Shown here piece by piece: positions 1-9,328 of a DNA stretch of 44,393 nt; positions within the stretch are counted from its first letter, which is position 1; every line of letters begins with the position of its first letter. The translations under genes and the position numbers were made by a program. Under the pieces are notes generated by a model that ran no database searches, was not told where the DNA came from, and saw nothing but the letters and a program-made list of their open reading frames with translations. This DNA is from Methylococcales bacterium (GTDB lineage Bacteria; Pseudomonadota; Gammaproteobacteria; Methylococcales; Methylomonadaceae): the NCBI GenBank assembly GCA_026399095.1, contig JAPLRP010000054.1, positions 1 through 44,393 on the forward strand, read 5' to 3'.

Positions 1-1
1 A

Positions 2-325
2 AGTCGCTGCTGCCAGTCTACTAAAGGAGAAGCCCGGACAATCACTACCGATGACAAAGAGCCACTGCGTCAACAGATGAAAGTCAAGATGGAACAACAG
101 GCATCAAAAGACATCTACAGCAAACGCAAAGTCATTGTTGAGCCGGTGTTTGGTCAAATTAAAAATAGCGGCTTTCGAGGCTTCAGTGTGCGGGGTAAAG
201 TAAAAGTCGCCGGTGAGTTTTCAATGGTTTGTGCGGCACACAATTTCAAAAAAATTGCCAAGGCCATTGTTAGGGGATTAATCCGTCCGGAGTTTGGAAA
301 TTTCACTACAAACCCTGCGATATAG
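2..325 (+). CDS. C-terminal fragment of an IS1182-type transposase, cut by the window edge
   Basis: The frame is open from base 2 to the TAG at 323-325, so the first ATG at 77 is internal and the gene begins outside the window. The translation contains SKRKVIVEPVFGQIKNSG followed by GFRGFSVRGKVKVAGEF and an ending of the type CAAHNFKKI. This is the hallmark C-terminal end of DDE transposases of the IS1182/IS5-like superfamily, where the Glu of IVEPVFGQIK is the last acidic catalytic residue. No terminal inverted repeat can be confirmed because the other end of the element is not in view. The element end probably lies between the stop codon and about base 440. The assignment to a DDE transposase is firm; the exact IS family is less so. 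Confidence 0.8.
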   Translation, partial: SRCCQSTKGEARTITTDDKEPLRQQMKVKMEQQASKDIYSKRKVIVEPVFGQIKNSGFRGFSVRGKVKVAGEFSMVCAAHNFKKIAKAIVRGLIRPEFGNFTTNPAI

Positions 326-448
326 GTAAAAACACACGGGATAAGTCCGACATGAATGGGGTATAGCGAAAAACTGTGCAAGTTTTGATCAATTTATAGT
401 TTGGTATCAGGGTAATATAAAATTTTTCTGAAACCCATCAGGAGATAG

Positions 449-472
449 TCGTTCGAGTATCTTATTCTCGGA
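449..472 (-). terminator. Possible weak terminator hairpin downstream of the MscK-like gene
   Basis: Seven-base arms (GTTCGAG and CTCGGAC, with one G-T pair) flank a loop of about nine bases, 8-31 bases past the stop codon of the minus-strand channel gene. There is no immediate T-run on the minus strand, so termination is only a guess. Confidence 0.25.
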
Positions 473-479
473 CAACCTC

Positions 480-3400
480 CTAGACTATTTTTAAGTCATT
501 GTTTGTAAGCCCGGAATGCTGTAATACTGAGCGTATATGGATATCTCGTTGAGGGAAAGGTATTACTATTTTGTTTTCACGTAAGGCCTTTTCAAGGCGC
601 ATATATAAATCATGACTAACCGGCAAGCGGTTTCCTAGTTCACTGACAAAAATACGAATTGAAAAAGACAATGCGTTGTCGCCAAAACCAACCAATAATA
701 CACAGGGAGCTGGCTCGGTAAGAACCAAGGGCGTTGATAGCACGGTATCAAGCATCACTTTATGAGCCAGTTCTATATCAGAGTCATAGGCGATACCAAC
801 AGAAATCTCGACACGGGTTATTGTGTCAGTTAAGGTCCAATTGACCAGTTGACTGGTGATAAAAGTTTTATTGGGTACAACATGCTCTTTTTGATCCCAA
901 TCTATTAGGGTTGTCGCACGCATTTGTATACGACTTACTTTTCCTGTAACGGCACCAATAGTGACTGTATCATTGACACGTATTGGGCGCTCAAACAACA
1001 AAATGATACCCGATACTAGATTAGCAAAAATTTCCTGCAAACCAAACCCCAAGCCGACACTCAGCGCAGCAACGAGCCACTGAACCTGTGACCAACTGCC
1101 ACCCAATTCATTAGCGATACTAATAAAACCAATCGTTACCAAAGTGTAATTAGCTAACTGATTAACAGCATAACGACTGCCAGCTTCTATAGTCCAGCGT
1201 CTGAATACTAACAATTCCATAACGCCTGAGAAATTTCTTACTGAAACAGCTGCTATAAAAAAATAGATACCTGCCAGCATCAGGTTAGTCAAGGTTATCG
1301 ATTCATAGGTATCTTGATTATCTTTGGTGACCAAGTGCTGCCAGAGAACAATATCATCCAAAAAAGAAAAAGCGGGTAATATGTTTTTCCAGATCATCCA
1401 TAATCCAACAATCAAGCCTAAACTAATAAATACATTAAGCAATCTTATAGTTTGAGCATTTATTTTTGGAATATCGACGAGTTGTTCATCTACAGGTATA
1501 ACTAAATCCTCTCCGCCAAGTGTTGGATGTTTTTCCGTGAGTTCAGCTGTTTTACGTTTTTGCTGACTATTTTTTATCGCTAATTGTCGATTAACTAATG
1601 TTAACCAACGAATGACCATCTCATAAATAATGAGTAATCCAAATATTAATCGCAAAGAGACGATTATTTGTTCTTGTAACTGTAATGCACTGAGATAATA
1701 GCCAGAAATCGCAAAACCAATAATGATCAAGGGGATGCTAATAGTTGCCGGATACCAGATATAACGTAATTTACTAAGCCATCCTTCCGGATTGGTCAGG
1801 ATAGGATTTTTTAATAACCCACTATTTGGGTTAAGTAATCGTCCCCAAAAAATCGACAGTGCAATCATGCTTAAAATCAATGCAAAACGCCCCAAGTTAT
1901 CATTATGCATAGTCGCTTTTGATGTGGCAGAAGCATAGATAATAAAAGCAGTTAATACAGCAACAAATCTCAGCCAGGCAATTTGTTTTCGCAACAAACA
2001 GGCGTTATTTATCGTCCATTGAAAATGTTTACGCGCGATACCGTCATCTGCAAAAAGACGGTAAAAAAATTGCAGGAAAAAAAATGGAATTGCCGCATGT
2101 TCTAAGCCTTCACCTATTGCTTTTGTGAAATCAACTGCATGTATACTGCTCCCAAGCAATAATCCAAAATAATAAATAATCAAAGGTAGAGGCAAGCATA
2201 ATATAAGTGTCAAAGTAAGCGCTTGCAGGGTAAAAATAAATTTATCTGTATAGATTTTATCAACGTTAGTTGATACTACTATTAGTTGTTGTTTAACTGG
2301 CTTTTTAACTAATAACAGCAAACCTAAGCTAAGTGCCCCGATAAAAACCAAGAATGGTTTTTTCATTGAAATCATTACAGTATCTTTAATCAATGCAATC
2401 CAATTAAGTGGCGATAATAACCATTTTGTCGATTGATATAAACCGCCAATGTAATCTGTGCTAATTGGATCAGAGCTTTTTACCCATAATAAATTTTCAT
2501 CCAGATATTTTGCAAATTTATTGGCTCGAATAATCATTTGTTGCCGAGCAAAATCAAAATCACCCAACGTTCGCAGATAGGTAGTGTAATCAATGGCTAA
2601 CTTATTAAGTAATTCTTTTTGGGTGTTAAGTAATACACGTAATTCAGCTTGTATCATCATGCGTTCTTCTAAAGGTAATTTTTTATCAACCTCAAGATTC
2701 ATTATCTGCTGTAGTCCGGAATCAATATCATTAAGCTGTTTTAATTTGTCTTCAATTTTAAATTGATCAAGACTGGTAATGGCCGTTTCGTTTTGAATGG
2801 TTTCTGATTGGAGGGTAAATTGATCCTGTGTATCTAAATTTCGTCGTTGTTCACGAAGGATTTTACCGATTGCTGGGCTTAAGCTCGCTAAACTGATTTT
2901 CTTTTCGGCATTTTTAAATTGATTATCTATTTCAGCAGTTTGTTCGTCTACTTTGGTTTTTTGACTGTTATAGTTTTCAATCTTGTCACTAATTGCTTGC
3001 AAATCCCTGCTATTTTGAATATTTTCTCTGGTAAGTGACTGAATTAGTATGTGTTTGCCTGAGAGTTCTTTTTCTGCTTGGCTAAGGGCCGCCTGAATGT
3101 TTTTCGCTTCTTTTTGACGTCTTTCAGCCAAGAGATTATCTATAGATGTTATAACTGCCATTAGTACATTTCTTTGAATATCCAAAAAACGAAATTCTGT
3201 TTTAAGTAGCTCTACTCTAGCTGGATTACTAATTGCCTCGACATCCAACATTTTTAATTCTGCCGAACGAGAATCAAGCAGTGTTTTCAAATAAATGAGT
3301 CCAGCTTCTGATTCCAGTTTTGAATCTTTTTTGTTAGCCGGGGTTTCCAGTTTTTTTTGTGTTAATTCAAAATCCTGTTTTGCAGTAACTGTCTCTTCTC

Positions 3401-3923
3401 TAATAAGCTGAGGACGGCTTTGCTGAAGAACTAATTCGTTTTCTATTTTTTTAATCTGCTCGTCTAAAGCACTTACCTTGCCTTTTTCAATAATTAAACG
3501 CTGATCTAATTCTTCAGTGGGAATATTATTAAAATCTTCAGGTTTTTGTTTGGATACCTTTAGCAAGGTTTGATCAATGTCTTTTTGGAGTGTTTTATTC
3601 TTTTCTGGTGTTTGCTTTATAGCCTGATTAAAGTCGACTATTCGGGTTTTATAATTTTCACTGCTGTTCAGATTATCTTGAGCAGATTGATAAATAGATA
3701 ACATTTTTGATTTTAAAGCATCATCAATCCCTTGCCGGGTGTTGATGGCATCAATTTTGATTTTAATCGTTTCCTTATTTATTTCAACCGCAGAGCTATT
3801 TTGTTTTTGGTTTAAAGCGGCTGCTAATGGTGAAATGCTTGCCAAGCCCATAACAATAAGTATAAATAACCAAGAAGTAGACTGTATCTTGGGAAAAATA
3901 ACCAGACAATAAAGGTGTTTCAT
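480..3923 (-). CDS. mscK: MscK/KefA-type mechanosensitive ion channel
   Basis: The 1147-residue protein is a large mechanosensitive channel that would release solutes during hypo-osmotic shock; E. coli MscK (1120 aa) is the closest well-known size match. A hydrophobic signal-like segment near residues 15-37 is followed by a long periplasmic, coiled-coil-rich region (about 40-470), several transmembrane segments (about 510-900) and the conserved MscS pore module. The pore helix region reads VGLGFGLQEIFANLVSGI and is followed by LLFERPIRVNDTVTIG, the beta domain entry. The soluble tail contains VPNKTFITSQLVNW, typical of MscS channels. The gene stands alone, divergent from the phosphomannomutase gene. 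Family membership is certain; choosing MscK over other long MscS paralogues rests on length and architecture. Confidence 0.88.
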   Translation of the reverse strand: MKHLYCLVIFPKIQSTSWLFILIVMGLASISPLAAALNQKQNSSAVEINKETIKIKIDAINTRQGIDDALKSKMLSIYQSAQDNLNSSENYKTRIVDFNQAIKQTPEKNKTLQKDIDQTLLKVSKQKPEDFNNIPTEELDQRLIIEKGKVSALDEQIKKIENELVLQQSRPQLIREETVTAKQDFELTQKKLETPANKKDSKLESEAGLIYLKTLLDSRSAELKMLDVEAISNPARVELLKTEFRFLDIQRNVLMAVITSIDNLLAERRQKEAKNIQAALSQAEKELSGKHILIQSLTRENIQNSRDLQAISDKIENYNSQKTKVDEQTAEIDNQFKNAEKKISLASLSPAIGKILREQRRNLDTQDQFTLQSETIQNETAITSLDQFKIEDKLKQLNDIDSGLQQIMNLEVDKKLPLEERMMIQAELRVLLNTQKELLNKLAIDYTTYLRTLGDFDFARQQMIIRANKFAKYLDENLLWVKSSDPISTDYIGGLYQSTKWLLSPLNWIALIKDTVMISMKKPFLVFIGALSLGLLLLVKKPVKQQLIVVSTNVDKIYTDKFIFTLQALTLTLILCLPLPLIIYYFGLLLGSSIHAVDFTKAIGEGLEHAAIPFFFLQFFYRLFADDGIARKHFQWTINNACLLRKQIAWLRFVAVLTAFIIYASATSKATMHNDNLGRFALILSMIALSIFWGRLLNPNSGLLKNPILTNPEGWLSKLRYIWYPATISIPLIIIGFAISGYYLSALQLQEQIIVSLRLIFGLLIIYEMVIRWLTLVNRQLAIKNSQQKRKTAELTEKHPTLGGEDLVIPVDEQLVDIPKINAQTIRLLNVFISLGLIVGLWMIWKNILPAFSFLDDIVLWQHLVTKDNQDTYESITLTNLMLAGIYFFIAAVSVRNFSGVMELLVFRRWTIEAGSRYAVNQLANYTLVTIGFISIANELGGSWSQVQWLVAALSVGLGFGLQEIFANLVSGIILLFERPIRVNDTVTIGAVTGKVSRIQMRATTLIDWDQKEHVVPNKTFITSQLVNWTLTDTITRVEISVGIAYDSDIELAHKVMLDTVLSTPLVLTEPAPCVLLVGFGDNALSFSIRIFVSELGNRLPVSHDLYMRLEKALRENKIVIPFPQRDIHIRSVLQHSGLTNNDLKIV

Positions 3924-4294
3924 GATTTGAATAAAATACTGAAAAATAAATTGATGTGTTAATTGAAATACATTAGTTTGTAAGTAACCTTTACTGAAAG
4001 TTGCATAATATTCAAGTTCCTACACTCAATTGTGGAGAAACCTCTGCAAATTTATCAATAAAGCCAATGCAACTCGTTAATAAGAATTGGGGGCATATTT
4101 TTTACCCATGTTACCTGATTGATGAGTAAATGCTAAATCTAATATTTGTCAGCTTGGCAACTAGAACTTTTTGAAATATTCGCTATTAACGGATAAACTA
4201 CCTTTATTGCAGTTTGTATAATTTTTACAATCTTGGTCAATAAAACGGAGCAGTCTTATTGGGCTGCATTGAAAATTATAATTGAAAAAAACAC
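3924..4294. other. Divergent intergenic region, promoter candidates only
   Basis: This AT-rich stretch separates the divergent channel and phosphomannomutase genes. A good -10 hexamer (TATAAT, 4217-4222) points towards the phosphomannomutase gene, but no convincing -35 lies at the right spacing. A short GCAG...CTGC inverted repeat lies near 4250-4267. No RNA gene or coding frame is seen. Confidence 0.4.
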
Positions 4295-5683
4295 ATGACT
4301 AAATTATTAAGCTGCTTCAAAGCCTACGATATTCGTGGACGTATTCCTGATGAGTTAAATGCTGATATCGCCTATCGCATAGGCAGGGCTTTTGCGGAAA
4401 ATATTAAACCAAAGCGTGTGATTGTAGGACGTGATATTCGTTTGTCCAGTAATGAGATGGCAGATGCGGTCATAAAAGGTTTGCAAGATGCAGGTGTTAA
4501 TGTTTATGACATCGGCTTATGCGGTACTGAAGAGGTTTATTATGCTACTTTTGCTTACCAGGATGCCGGACAGCCTATGGATGGTGGTATAATGGTAACG
4601 GCAAGTCATAATCCAAAAGACTATAATGGTATGAAGTTAGTGCGTGAACAGAGTAAGCCGGTGAGTGGTGATACAGGGCTTAATGATATTAAATTATTGG
4701 CTGAAGCCAATAATTTTTCAGAACCAGTTACGCAGCGAGGATCAATAACCCTTGTTTCAATCGGAACTGCTTATACTCAACATCTTTTGCAGTATATTGA
4801 TCCATTAGCATTGAAGCCTTTAAAAGTAGTCGTTAATGCAGGTAACGGTGCGGCCGGCCATGCTATTGATTGGCTGGAAGCAGAATTACAAAAAACGATG
4901 CCGCAACAGCTTGAATTTATCAAAATTCATCATGAACCAAATGGCCATTTCCCTAACGGGATTCCTAATCCCTTACTAATTGAAAATCGTGACAGCACCA
5001 TTGCTGCCATCAAAGAACAGGGTGCAGATTTAGGGATTGCCTGGGATGGCGATTTTGATCGCTGTTTTGTATTTGATGAAACTGGTCGTTTTATCGAAGG
5101 TTATTATATTGTTGGTTTATTGGCTGAAGCCTTCATTATTCAAAATCCGGGGGCAAAAATAGTACATGACCCTCGCTTAACTTGGAACACTATCGATATT
5201 GTTAATAAAATGTCGGGAATAGCGGTGCAAAGTAAAACCGGTCATGCTTTTATTAAAGAAAGAATGCGTCTGGAAGATGCGGTTTATGGTGGCGAGATGA
5301 GCGCCCATCATTATTTCAGGGATTTTTCTTATTGCGATAGTGGCATGATTCCTTGGTTGCTGGTGATTGAACTGATGAGTAAAAGCGGTAAAAAACTGTC
5401 GCAACTAGTCGATGAAAGAATGCGGCTTTTTCCTGCCAGTGGTGAAATTAACCGAACCATAGCTAATCCTGTAGCAGCTATTGATATTGTCAAAAACTTT
5501 TATCAAAATGATGCGCGAGTGGTTGATTACACGGATGGCTTAAGTATGGAATTTGGTAACTGGCGTTTTAATTTGCGGTGTTCCAATACAGAACCTTTGG
5601 TACGTTTGAATGTAGAATCACGAGGCGATGAAACTTTAATGCAAGCAAAAACTGAAGAGATATTGGCGTTGTTAGACTCATAA
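4295..5683 (+). CDS. manB: Phosphomannomutase (CpsG/ManB type)
   Basis: This alpha-D-phosphohexomutase (462 aa) interconverts mannose-6-P and mannose-1-P to feed GDP-mannose synthesis; some relatives also act on glucose phosphates. The N-terminus [18 protein letters not shown] closely matches E. coli CpsG. The phosphoserine loop [15 protein letters not shown] (serine near residue 103), the metal-binding DGDFDRCF loop and the sugar-binding [10 protein letters not shown] motif are all present, and the C-terminal phosphate-binding loop reads [17 protein letters not shown]. Length is normal (CpsG is 456 aa). The ribosome-binding site is weak, but the start matches the family. It precedes the dTDP-rhamnose genes on the same strand after about 180 bases, which fits a role in surface polysaccharide supply. 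Confidence 0.93.
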   Translation: MTKLLSCFKAYDIRGRIPDELNADIAYRIGRAFAENIKPKRVIVGRDIRLSSNEMADAVIKGLQDAGVNVYDIGLCGTEEVYYATFAYQDAGQPMDGGIMVTASHNPKDYNGMKLVREQSKPVSGDTGLNDIKLLAEANNFSEPVTQRGSITLVSIGTAYTQHLLQYIDPLALKPLKVVVNAGNGAAGHAIDWLEAELQKTMPQQLEFIKIHHEPNGHFPNGIPNPLLIENRDSTIAAIKEQGADLGIAWDGDFDRCFVFDETGRFIEGYYIVGLLAEAFIIQNPGAKIVHDPRLTWNTIDIVNKMSGIAVQSKTGHAFIKERMRLEDAVYGGEMSAHHYFRDFSYCDSGMIPWLLVIELMSKSGKKLSQLVDERMRLFPASGEINRTIANPVAAIDIVKNFYQNDARVVDYTDGLSMEFGNWRFNLRCSNTEPLVRLNVESRGDETLMQAKTEEILALLDS

Positions 5684-5816
5684 ACAATCCAATCAATTAA
5701 CTGTGTATTTGCAAAGCCACCTACTTGTTTTGCTAATGTATACTTGCTTTCGTCATGGTATTATCAAATCATTGTGACCTAATGGAGCTAGGAAAACAGA
5801 TAACATTGAGATTGAT

Positions 5817-5845
5817 TTGGCCTTGATAAGTCATCACGTTATAAT
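5817..5845 (+). promoter_or_regulatory. Predicted sigma-70 promoter of the rfb operon
   Basis: TTGGCC at 5817-5822 is followed by a 17-base spacer and a perfect TATAAT at 5840-5845. Transcription would start near 5852, giving a short leader that carries the GGAG Shine-Dalgarno before the rfbA ATG at 5865. Only the -10 is a full consensus match. Confidence 0.45.
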
Positions 5846-5864
5846 TTTTTAATGGAGTGTTTTA

Positions 5865-6752
5865 ATGAAAGGCATTATTTTAGCGGGCGGCAGTGGAACC
5901 CGGCTTTACCCTATTACTAAAGGTGTCAGTAAACAGCTAACGCCTATTTATGACAAGCCGATGATTTATTATCCGCTTTCCGCGTTAATGCTTTCCGGCA
6001 TTACGGAAGTGTTAATTATTTCTACGCCCAATGATTTACCGCGGTTTGAAGAATTGCTAGGCGATGGCTCTGATATTGGCATGTCTTTTTCCTACAAAGT
6101 TCAACCCTCGCCAGATGGACTTGCCCAAGCTTTTATTTTGGGTGCAGACTTTATTGGAGACGATAATGTTTGCATGGTGTTGGGTGACAATATTTTTTAT
6201 GGCCATGGTTTGGTTGATATGCTGGCCAATGCAGTTGCCAATGTAACCGACCATAAAAAAGCCACGGTATTTGGTTATCATGTTAAAGACCCTGATCAAT
6301 ATGGCGTTGCTGAATTTGATGCCAATGGTAATGTGCTTTCTATCGAAGAAAAGCCTCTTAAGCCTAAAAGTAATTATGCAGTAGTCGGTTTGTATTTTTA
6401 TCCCAACAGCGTTGTTGAGATCGCAAAAAACATTAAGCCATCATCTCGTGGCGAGTTGGAAATTACGACCGTGAATCAAACTTATCTTGAGCAAGGTGAT
6501 TTGAAGGTTGAACTGATGGGGCGTGGGTTTGCTTGGCTTGATACTGGTACCCATGAGTCTTTATTGGAAGCGTCTAATTTTATTCAGACCATTGAAAACA
6601 GGCAAGGTTTAAAGGTGGCCTGTATTGAAGAAATTGCCTACGAGATGGGTTATATCTCCCAAGCGCAATTAATCCAATTAGCTCAGCCGTTGTTAAAAAA
6701 TCAATATGGCCAGTATCTACTCAAGCGCGCAAGCGAAGGCGTTGATGCGTAA
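5865..6752 (+). CDS. rfbA: Glucose-1-phosphate thymidylyltransferase
   Basis: The first enzyme of dTDP-L-rhamnose synthesis joins dTTP and glucose-1-P to give dTDP-glucose. The 295-residue protein opens with [18 protein letters not shown], the nucleotide-binding signature, with [18 protein letters not shown] following. The metal-binding Asp is in [11 protein letters not shown] (near residues 107-115) and the sugar-binding segment is [19 protein letters not shown]. Length equals that of RmlA. A GGAG Shine-Dalgarno lies at the usual distance. Its TAA overlaps the rfbC ATG by one base (TAATG), so the two are translationally coupled. It is the first gene of a four-gene operon in the order A-C-D-B. 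Confidence 0.96.
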   Translation: MKGIILAGGSGTRLYPITKGVSKQLTPIYDKPMIYYPLSALMLSGITEVLIISTPNDLPRFEELLGDGSDIGMSFSYKVQPSPDGLAQAFILGADFIGDDNVCMVLGDNIFYGHGLVDMLANAVANVTDHKKATVFGYHVKDPDQYGVAEFDANGNVLSIEEKPLKPKSNYAVVGLYFYPNSVVEIAKNIKPSSRGELEITTVNQTYLEQGDLKVELMGRGFAWLDTGTHESLLEASNFIQTIENRQGLKVACIEEIAYEMGYISQAQLIQLAQPLLKNQYGQYLLKRASEGVDA

Positions 6753-7324
6753 TGAAGTTTATAAGAACTGACATAGCTGATGTTGTTATTATTGAACCTT
6801 CGGTTTTTGGTGATGAGCGCGGTTACTTTGTAGAGACCTTTCGCCAAGACAAGTTGGATGCTTTTCTGGATTTTAAAGTTGATTTTATTCAGGATAATGA
6901 ATCCAAGTCCGGTTATGGGGTACTAAGAGGTTTGCATTATCAGCTAGCACCTGCAGCCCAAACAAAGTTGGTGCGGGTTATAAAAGGCAAAGTATTAGAT
7001 ATTGCGGTTGATATTAGAAAAGGAAGCCCTACCTTTGGACAGCATGTTGCTGTAGAACTTTCAGAGCAAAACAAACGCCAGATGTTTGTGCCACGCGGTT
7101 TTGCCCATGGCTTTGTGGTCTTGGAAGAAGAGACTGTTTTTGCCTATAAAGTCGATAACTATTACTCCCCGAAAAACGATAGGGGACTAGCTTTTGATGA
7201 TGCCTCACTATTGATAAATTGGCGGGTACCCAAAGATCAGTTGCAATTGTCAGCAAAAGATACTCGCCAACCGGGCTTGGCTAACGCAGAACTATTTGAT
7301 TTTGGGTTTAATCTTTATGCTTAA
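6752..7324 (+). CDS. rfbC: dTDP-4-dehydrorhamnose 3,5-epimerase
   Basis: This enzyme epimerises C3 and C5 of dTDP-4-keto-6-deoxyglucose. The 190-residue cupin contains the family signatures YFVETFRQDKLD, GVLRGLHYQ (catalytic His) and KLVRVIKGKVLDIAVDIRKG, then FVPRGFAHGFVVLEE. Length is standard for RmlC. It is coupled to rfbA by a one-base overlap, and its end overlaps the start of rfbD by eight bases. No unusual residues were noted. Confidence 0.95.
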   Translation: MKFIRTDIADVVIIEPSVFGDERGYFVETFRQDKLDAFLDFKVDFIQDNESKSGYGVLRGLHYQLAPAAQTKLVRVIKGKVLDIAVDIRKGSPTFGQHVAVELSEQNKRQMFVPRGFAHGFVVLEEETVFAYKVDNYYSPKNDRGLAFDDASLLINWRVPKDQLQLSAKDTRQPGLANAELFDFGFNLYA

Positions 7325-8198
7325 ATCCGTTTTAGTTACTGGCGCCAATGGTCAGTTAGGCAACGAGATTCGTCAATTAAGTGATTTGGCGACCGACTTT
7401 TCTTTTAGTTTTGTTACGCGAGATGAACTGGATTTAAGTGATTCAGTAGCCATACAAAGGTGGTTTGGTGATAAATCTTATGACGTTATCATTAATTGTG
7501 CTGCCTATACTGCCGTCGACAAAGCTGAATCCGAGCCTGATTTGGCAAGAGCTATCAATGTTACAGCGATAGCAACTTTGGCGGGTATTGCCAAAGCAAA
7601 AAAAAGTGCCTTGATTCATGTGTCCACAGACTATGTGTTTGATGGTAAAAACTTTAAACCTTATGTCGAGTCTGACCCTACCAACCCTCAGGGCATTTAC
7701 GGGCTGACAAAACGTGAAGGAGAACAAGCGCTGTTAGCGATAAATCCCGCCAAATCTATTATCATACGAACCTCTTGGGTTTATTCAAGCTTTGGCTCCA
7801 ACTTTGTCAAGACCATGTTACGGTTGGGTCGGGAGCGTGAAGAATTAGGTGTTATTTATGATCAGGTTGGCTCGCCGACTTCGGCTCGGGATTTAGCGGT
7901 CGCGATTCTGGCGATTATCCGGCATCCCAAGCTGGATACCTTAACTGAAACGGAAATAGTTCATTTTAGTAACGAAGGCATTTGCAGTTGGTTCGATTTT
8001 GCTAAAGCCATTTTTGAGTACTCTGCTATAAATTGCCAGGTTAAACCGATAGAAACAAAAGATTATCAAACACCTGCAACTCGTCCTCATTATAGTCTGC
8101 TGAACAAAGCCAAAATTAAAAAAAGTTTTGACCTTAACATCCCCTACTGGAAAGACAGCTTAAACGACTGTCTCGACTTATTAATCGGAAATAAATAA
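7317..8198 (+). CDS. rfbD: dTDP-4-dehydrorhamnose reductase
   Basis: The last step to dTDP-L-rhamnose: NAD(P)H-dependent reduction of the 4-keto group. I use the ATG at 7317 (293 aa), because the encoded MLKSVLVTGANGQLGNEIRQ places the Rossmann GxxGxxG loop at the N-terminus as in other RmlD proteins. A longer form from the TTG at 7296 would add only seven residues. STDYVFDG and YGLTKREGE supply the SDR Tyr-x3-Lys catalytic pair, and RTSWVYSSFGSNFVKTMLRL is a typical RmlD segment. The start lies inside the end of rfbC (eight-base overlap) and the stop overlaps the rfbB ATG by one base, so all four genes are probably co-translated. Confidence 0.94.
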   Translation: MLKSVLVTGANGQLGNEIRQLSDLATDFSFSFVTRDELDLSDSVAIQRWFGDKSYDVIINCAAYTAVDKAESEPDLARAINVTAIATLAGIAKAKKSALIHVSTDYVFDGKNFKPYVESDPTNPQGIYGLTKREGEQALLAINPAKSIIIRTSWVYSSFGSNFVKTMLRLGREREELGVIYDQVGSPTSARDLAVAILAIIRHPKLDTLTETEIVHFSNEGICSWFDFAKAIFEYSAINCQVKPIETKDYQTPATRPHYSLLNKAKIKKSFDLNIPYWKDSLNDCLDLLIGNK

Positions 8199-9226
8199 TG
8201 AAATCAATTTTAGTCACCGGCTGTGCAGGGTTTATTGGCAGTAATTTTGTACCTTATTTTTTAGAAAAGTATCCAGAGCACCAACTGGTTAATCTTGATT
8301 TACTAACTTATGCCGGTAATCTTGATAATCTCAAAGAAATAGAGACTAATGAATGCTATACATTTGTTCACGGTGACATTTGCGACCGTGCATTAGTAGA
8401 GCAGTTGTTTAATCAACATGATATTCGTGGTGTAATTCATTTTGCGGCTGAAAGCCATGTCGATAACTCCATTAAAAACCCCGGTGTTTTTGTACAAACC
8501 AACGTAAACGGCACTTTTACGCTGATTGATGTCGCTTATAAATCTTGGATGGAAAAACCGTTTGTATTTAAGTCAGGTTATAAAGACTGTCGCTTCCATC
8601 ATATCTCAACCGATGAAGTCTACGGAACCTTAGGTGAAACAGGTCTTTTTACCGAAGAAACAGCGTATGCTCCTAATTCACCTTACTCGGCCAGTAAAGC
8701 CGGGAGTGATATGATCGTCCGTAGTTATTATCATACCTACGGAATGAACACTGTTATCACTAATTGTTCCAACAATTACGGCCCGAAACAGCATAACGAA
8801 AAACTGATTCCAACCATTATCCGCAAAGCTATCAGCGGTCAAAATATTCCGATTTATGGCGATGGCAAAAATATACGTGATTGGCTTTATGTTTTGGATC
8901 ACTGTAAAGGTATTGATCTGGTTTACCACGCCGGCAACGTAGGTGAGGTATACAATATTGGTGGACGTAACGAGCGAAATAACAATTATATTGCCGATAA
9001 AGTCTGTGAAATTCTAGACGATTTGCACCCAAAGGCACAGGGTAGCTATAAAGAACAGCTAAGTTTTGTAGAAGACAGAGCAGGGCATGATAAACGTTAC
9101 GCCATTGATGCGACAAAAATAGAAACAGAATTGGACTGGAAAGCTGACGAAAGCTTTGAAAGCGGTATTGTAAAAACCATTGAATGGTATTTGAGCCAAT
9201 CTGCTTTAGTTTCAACTACCTCATAA
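8198..9226 (+). CDS. rfbB: dTDP-glucose 4,6-dehydratase
   Basis: The second pathway step oxidises, dehydrates and reduces dTDP-glucose to the 4-keto-6-deoxy sugar, with bound NAD+. The 342-residue extended SDR has the Rossmann motif GCAGFIGSNFV near residues 7-17, the dehydratase signature HISTDEVYGTLGE and the catalytic YSASKAGSDMIV (Tyr-x3-Lys). NCSNNYGPKQHNEKLIPTII and IPIYGDGKNIRDWLYVLDHC are diagnostic RmlB segments. The length is slightly shorter than the usual 350-360 aa. Being last in an A-C-D-B order is less common than the B-first arrangement. About 100 bases separate it from the next gene. Confidence 0.96.
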   Translation: MKSILVTGCAGFIGSNFVPYFLEKYPEHQLVNLDLLTYAGNLDNLKEIETNECYTFVHGDICDRALVEQLFNQHDIRGVIHFAAESHVDNSIKNPGVFVQTNVNGTFTLIDVAYKSWMEKPFVFKSGYKDCRFHHISTDEVYGTLGETGLFTEETAYAPNSPYSASKAGSDMIVRSYYHTYGMNTVITNCSNNYGPKQHNEKLIPTIIRKAISGQNIPIYGDGKNIRDWLYVLDHCKGIDLVYHAGNVGEVYNIGGRNERNNNYIADKVCEILDDLHPKAQGSYKEQLSFVEDRAGHDKRYAIDATKIETELDWKADESFESGIVKTIEWYLSQSALVSTTS

Positions 9227-9270
9227 ATCTGACCATTGTCTGATTATAAATAGCTTCTCTTTTATAAAAA

Positions 9271-9297
9271 TTGAACCATTATCAGTTTCAGTATAAT
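9271..9297 (+). promoter_or_regulatory. Weak predicted promoter for the inositol-monophosphatase-family gene
   Basis: TTGAAC at 9271-9276 and TATAAT at 9292-9297 are separated by only 15 bases, shorter than the usual 17. The -10 is perfect and lies about 30 bases before the start codon at 9329. Confidence 0.3.
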
Positions 9298-9328
9298 GCA
9301 TTATTTGACTAACTAAGGCTATCCATAG

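Noticed and set aside
7296-7316. TTG start for rfbD
   Set aside because: The ATG at 7317 puts the Rossmann loop at the family-typical distance from the N-terminus.
8832-9215. 127-codon minus-strand frame opposite rfbB
   Set aside because: It is a shadow of a fully conserved gene and its translation resembles no protein family.
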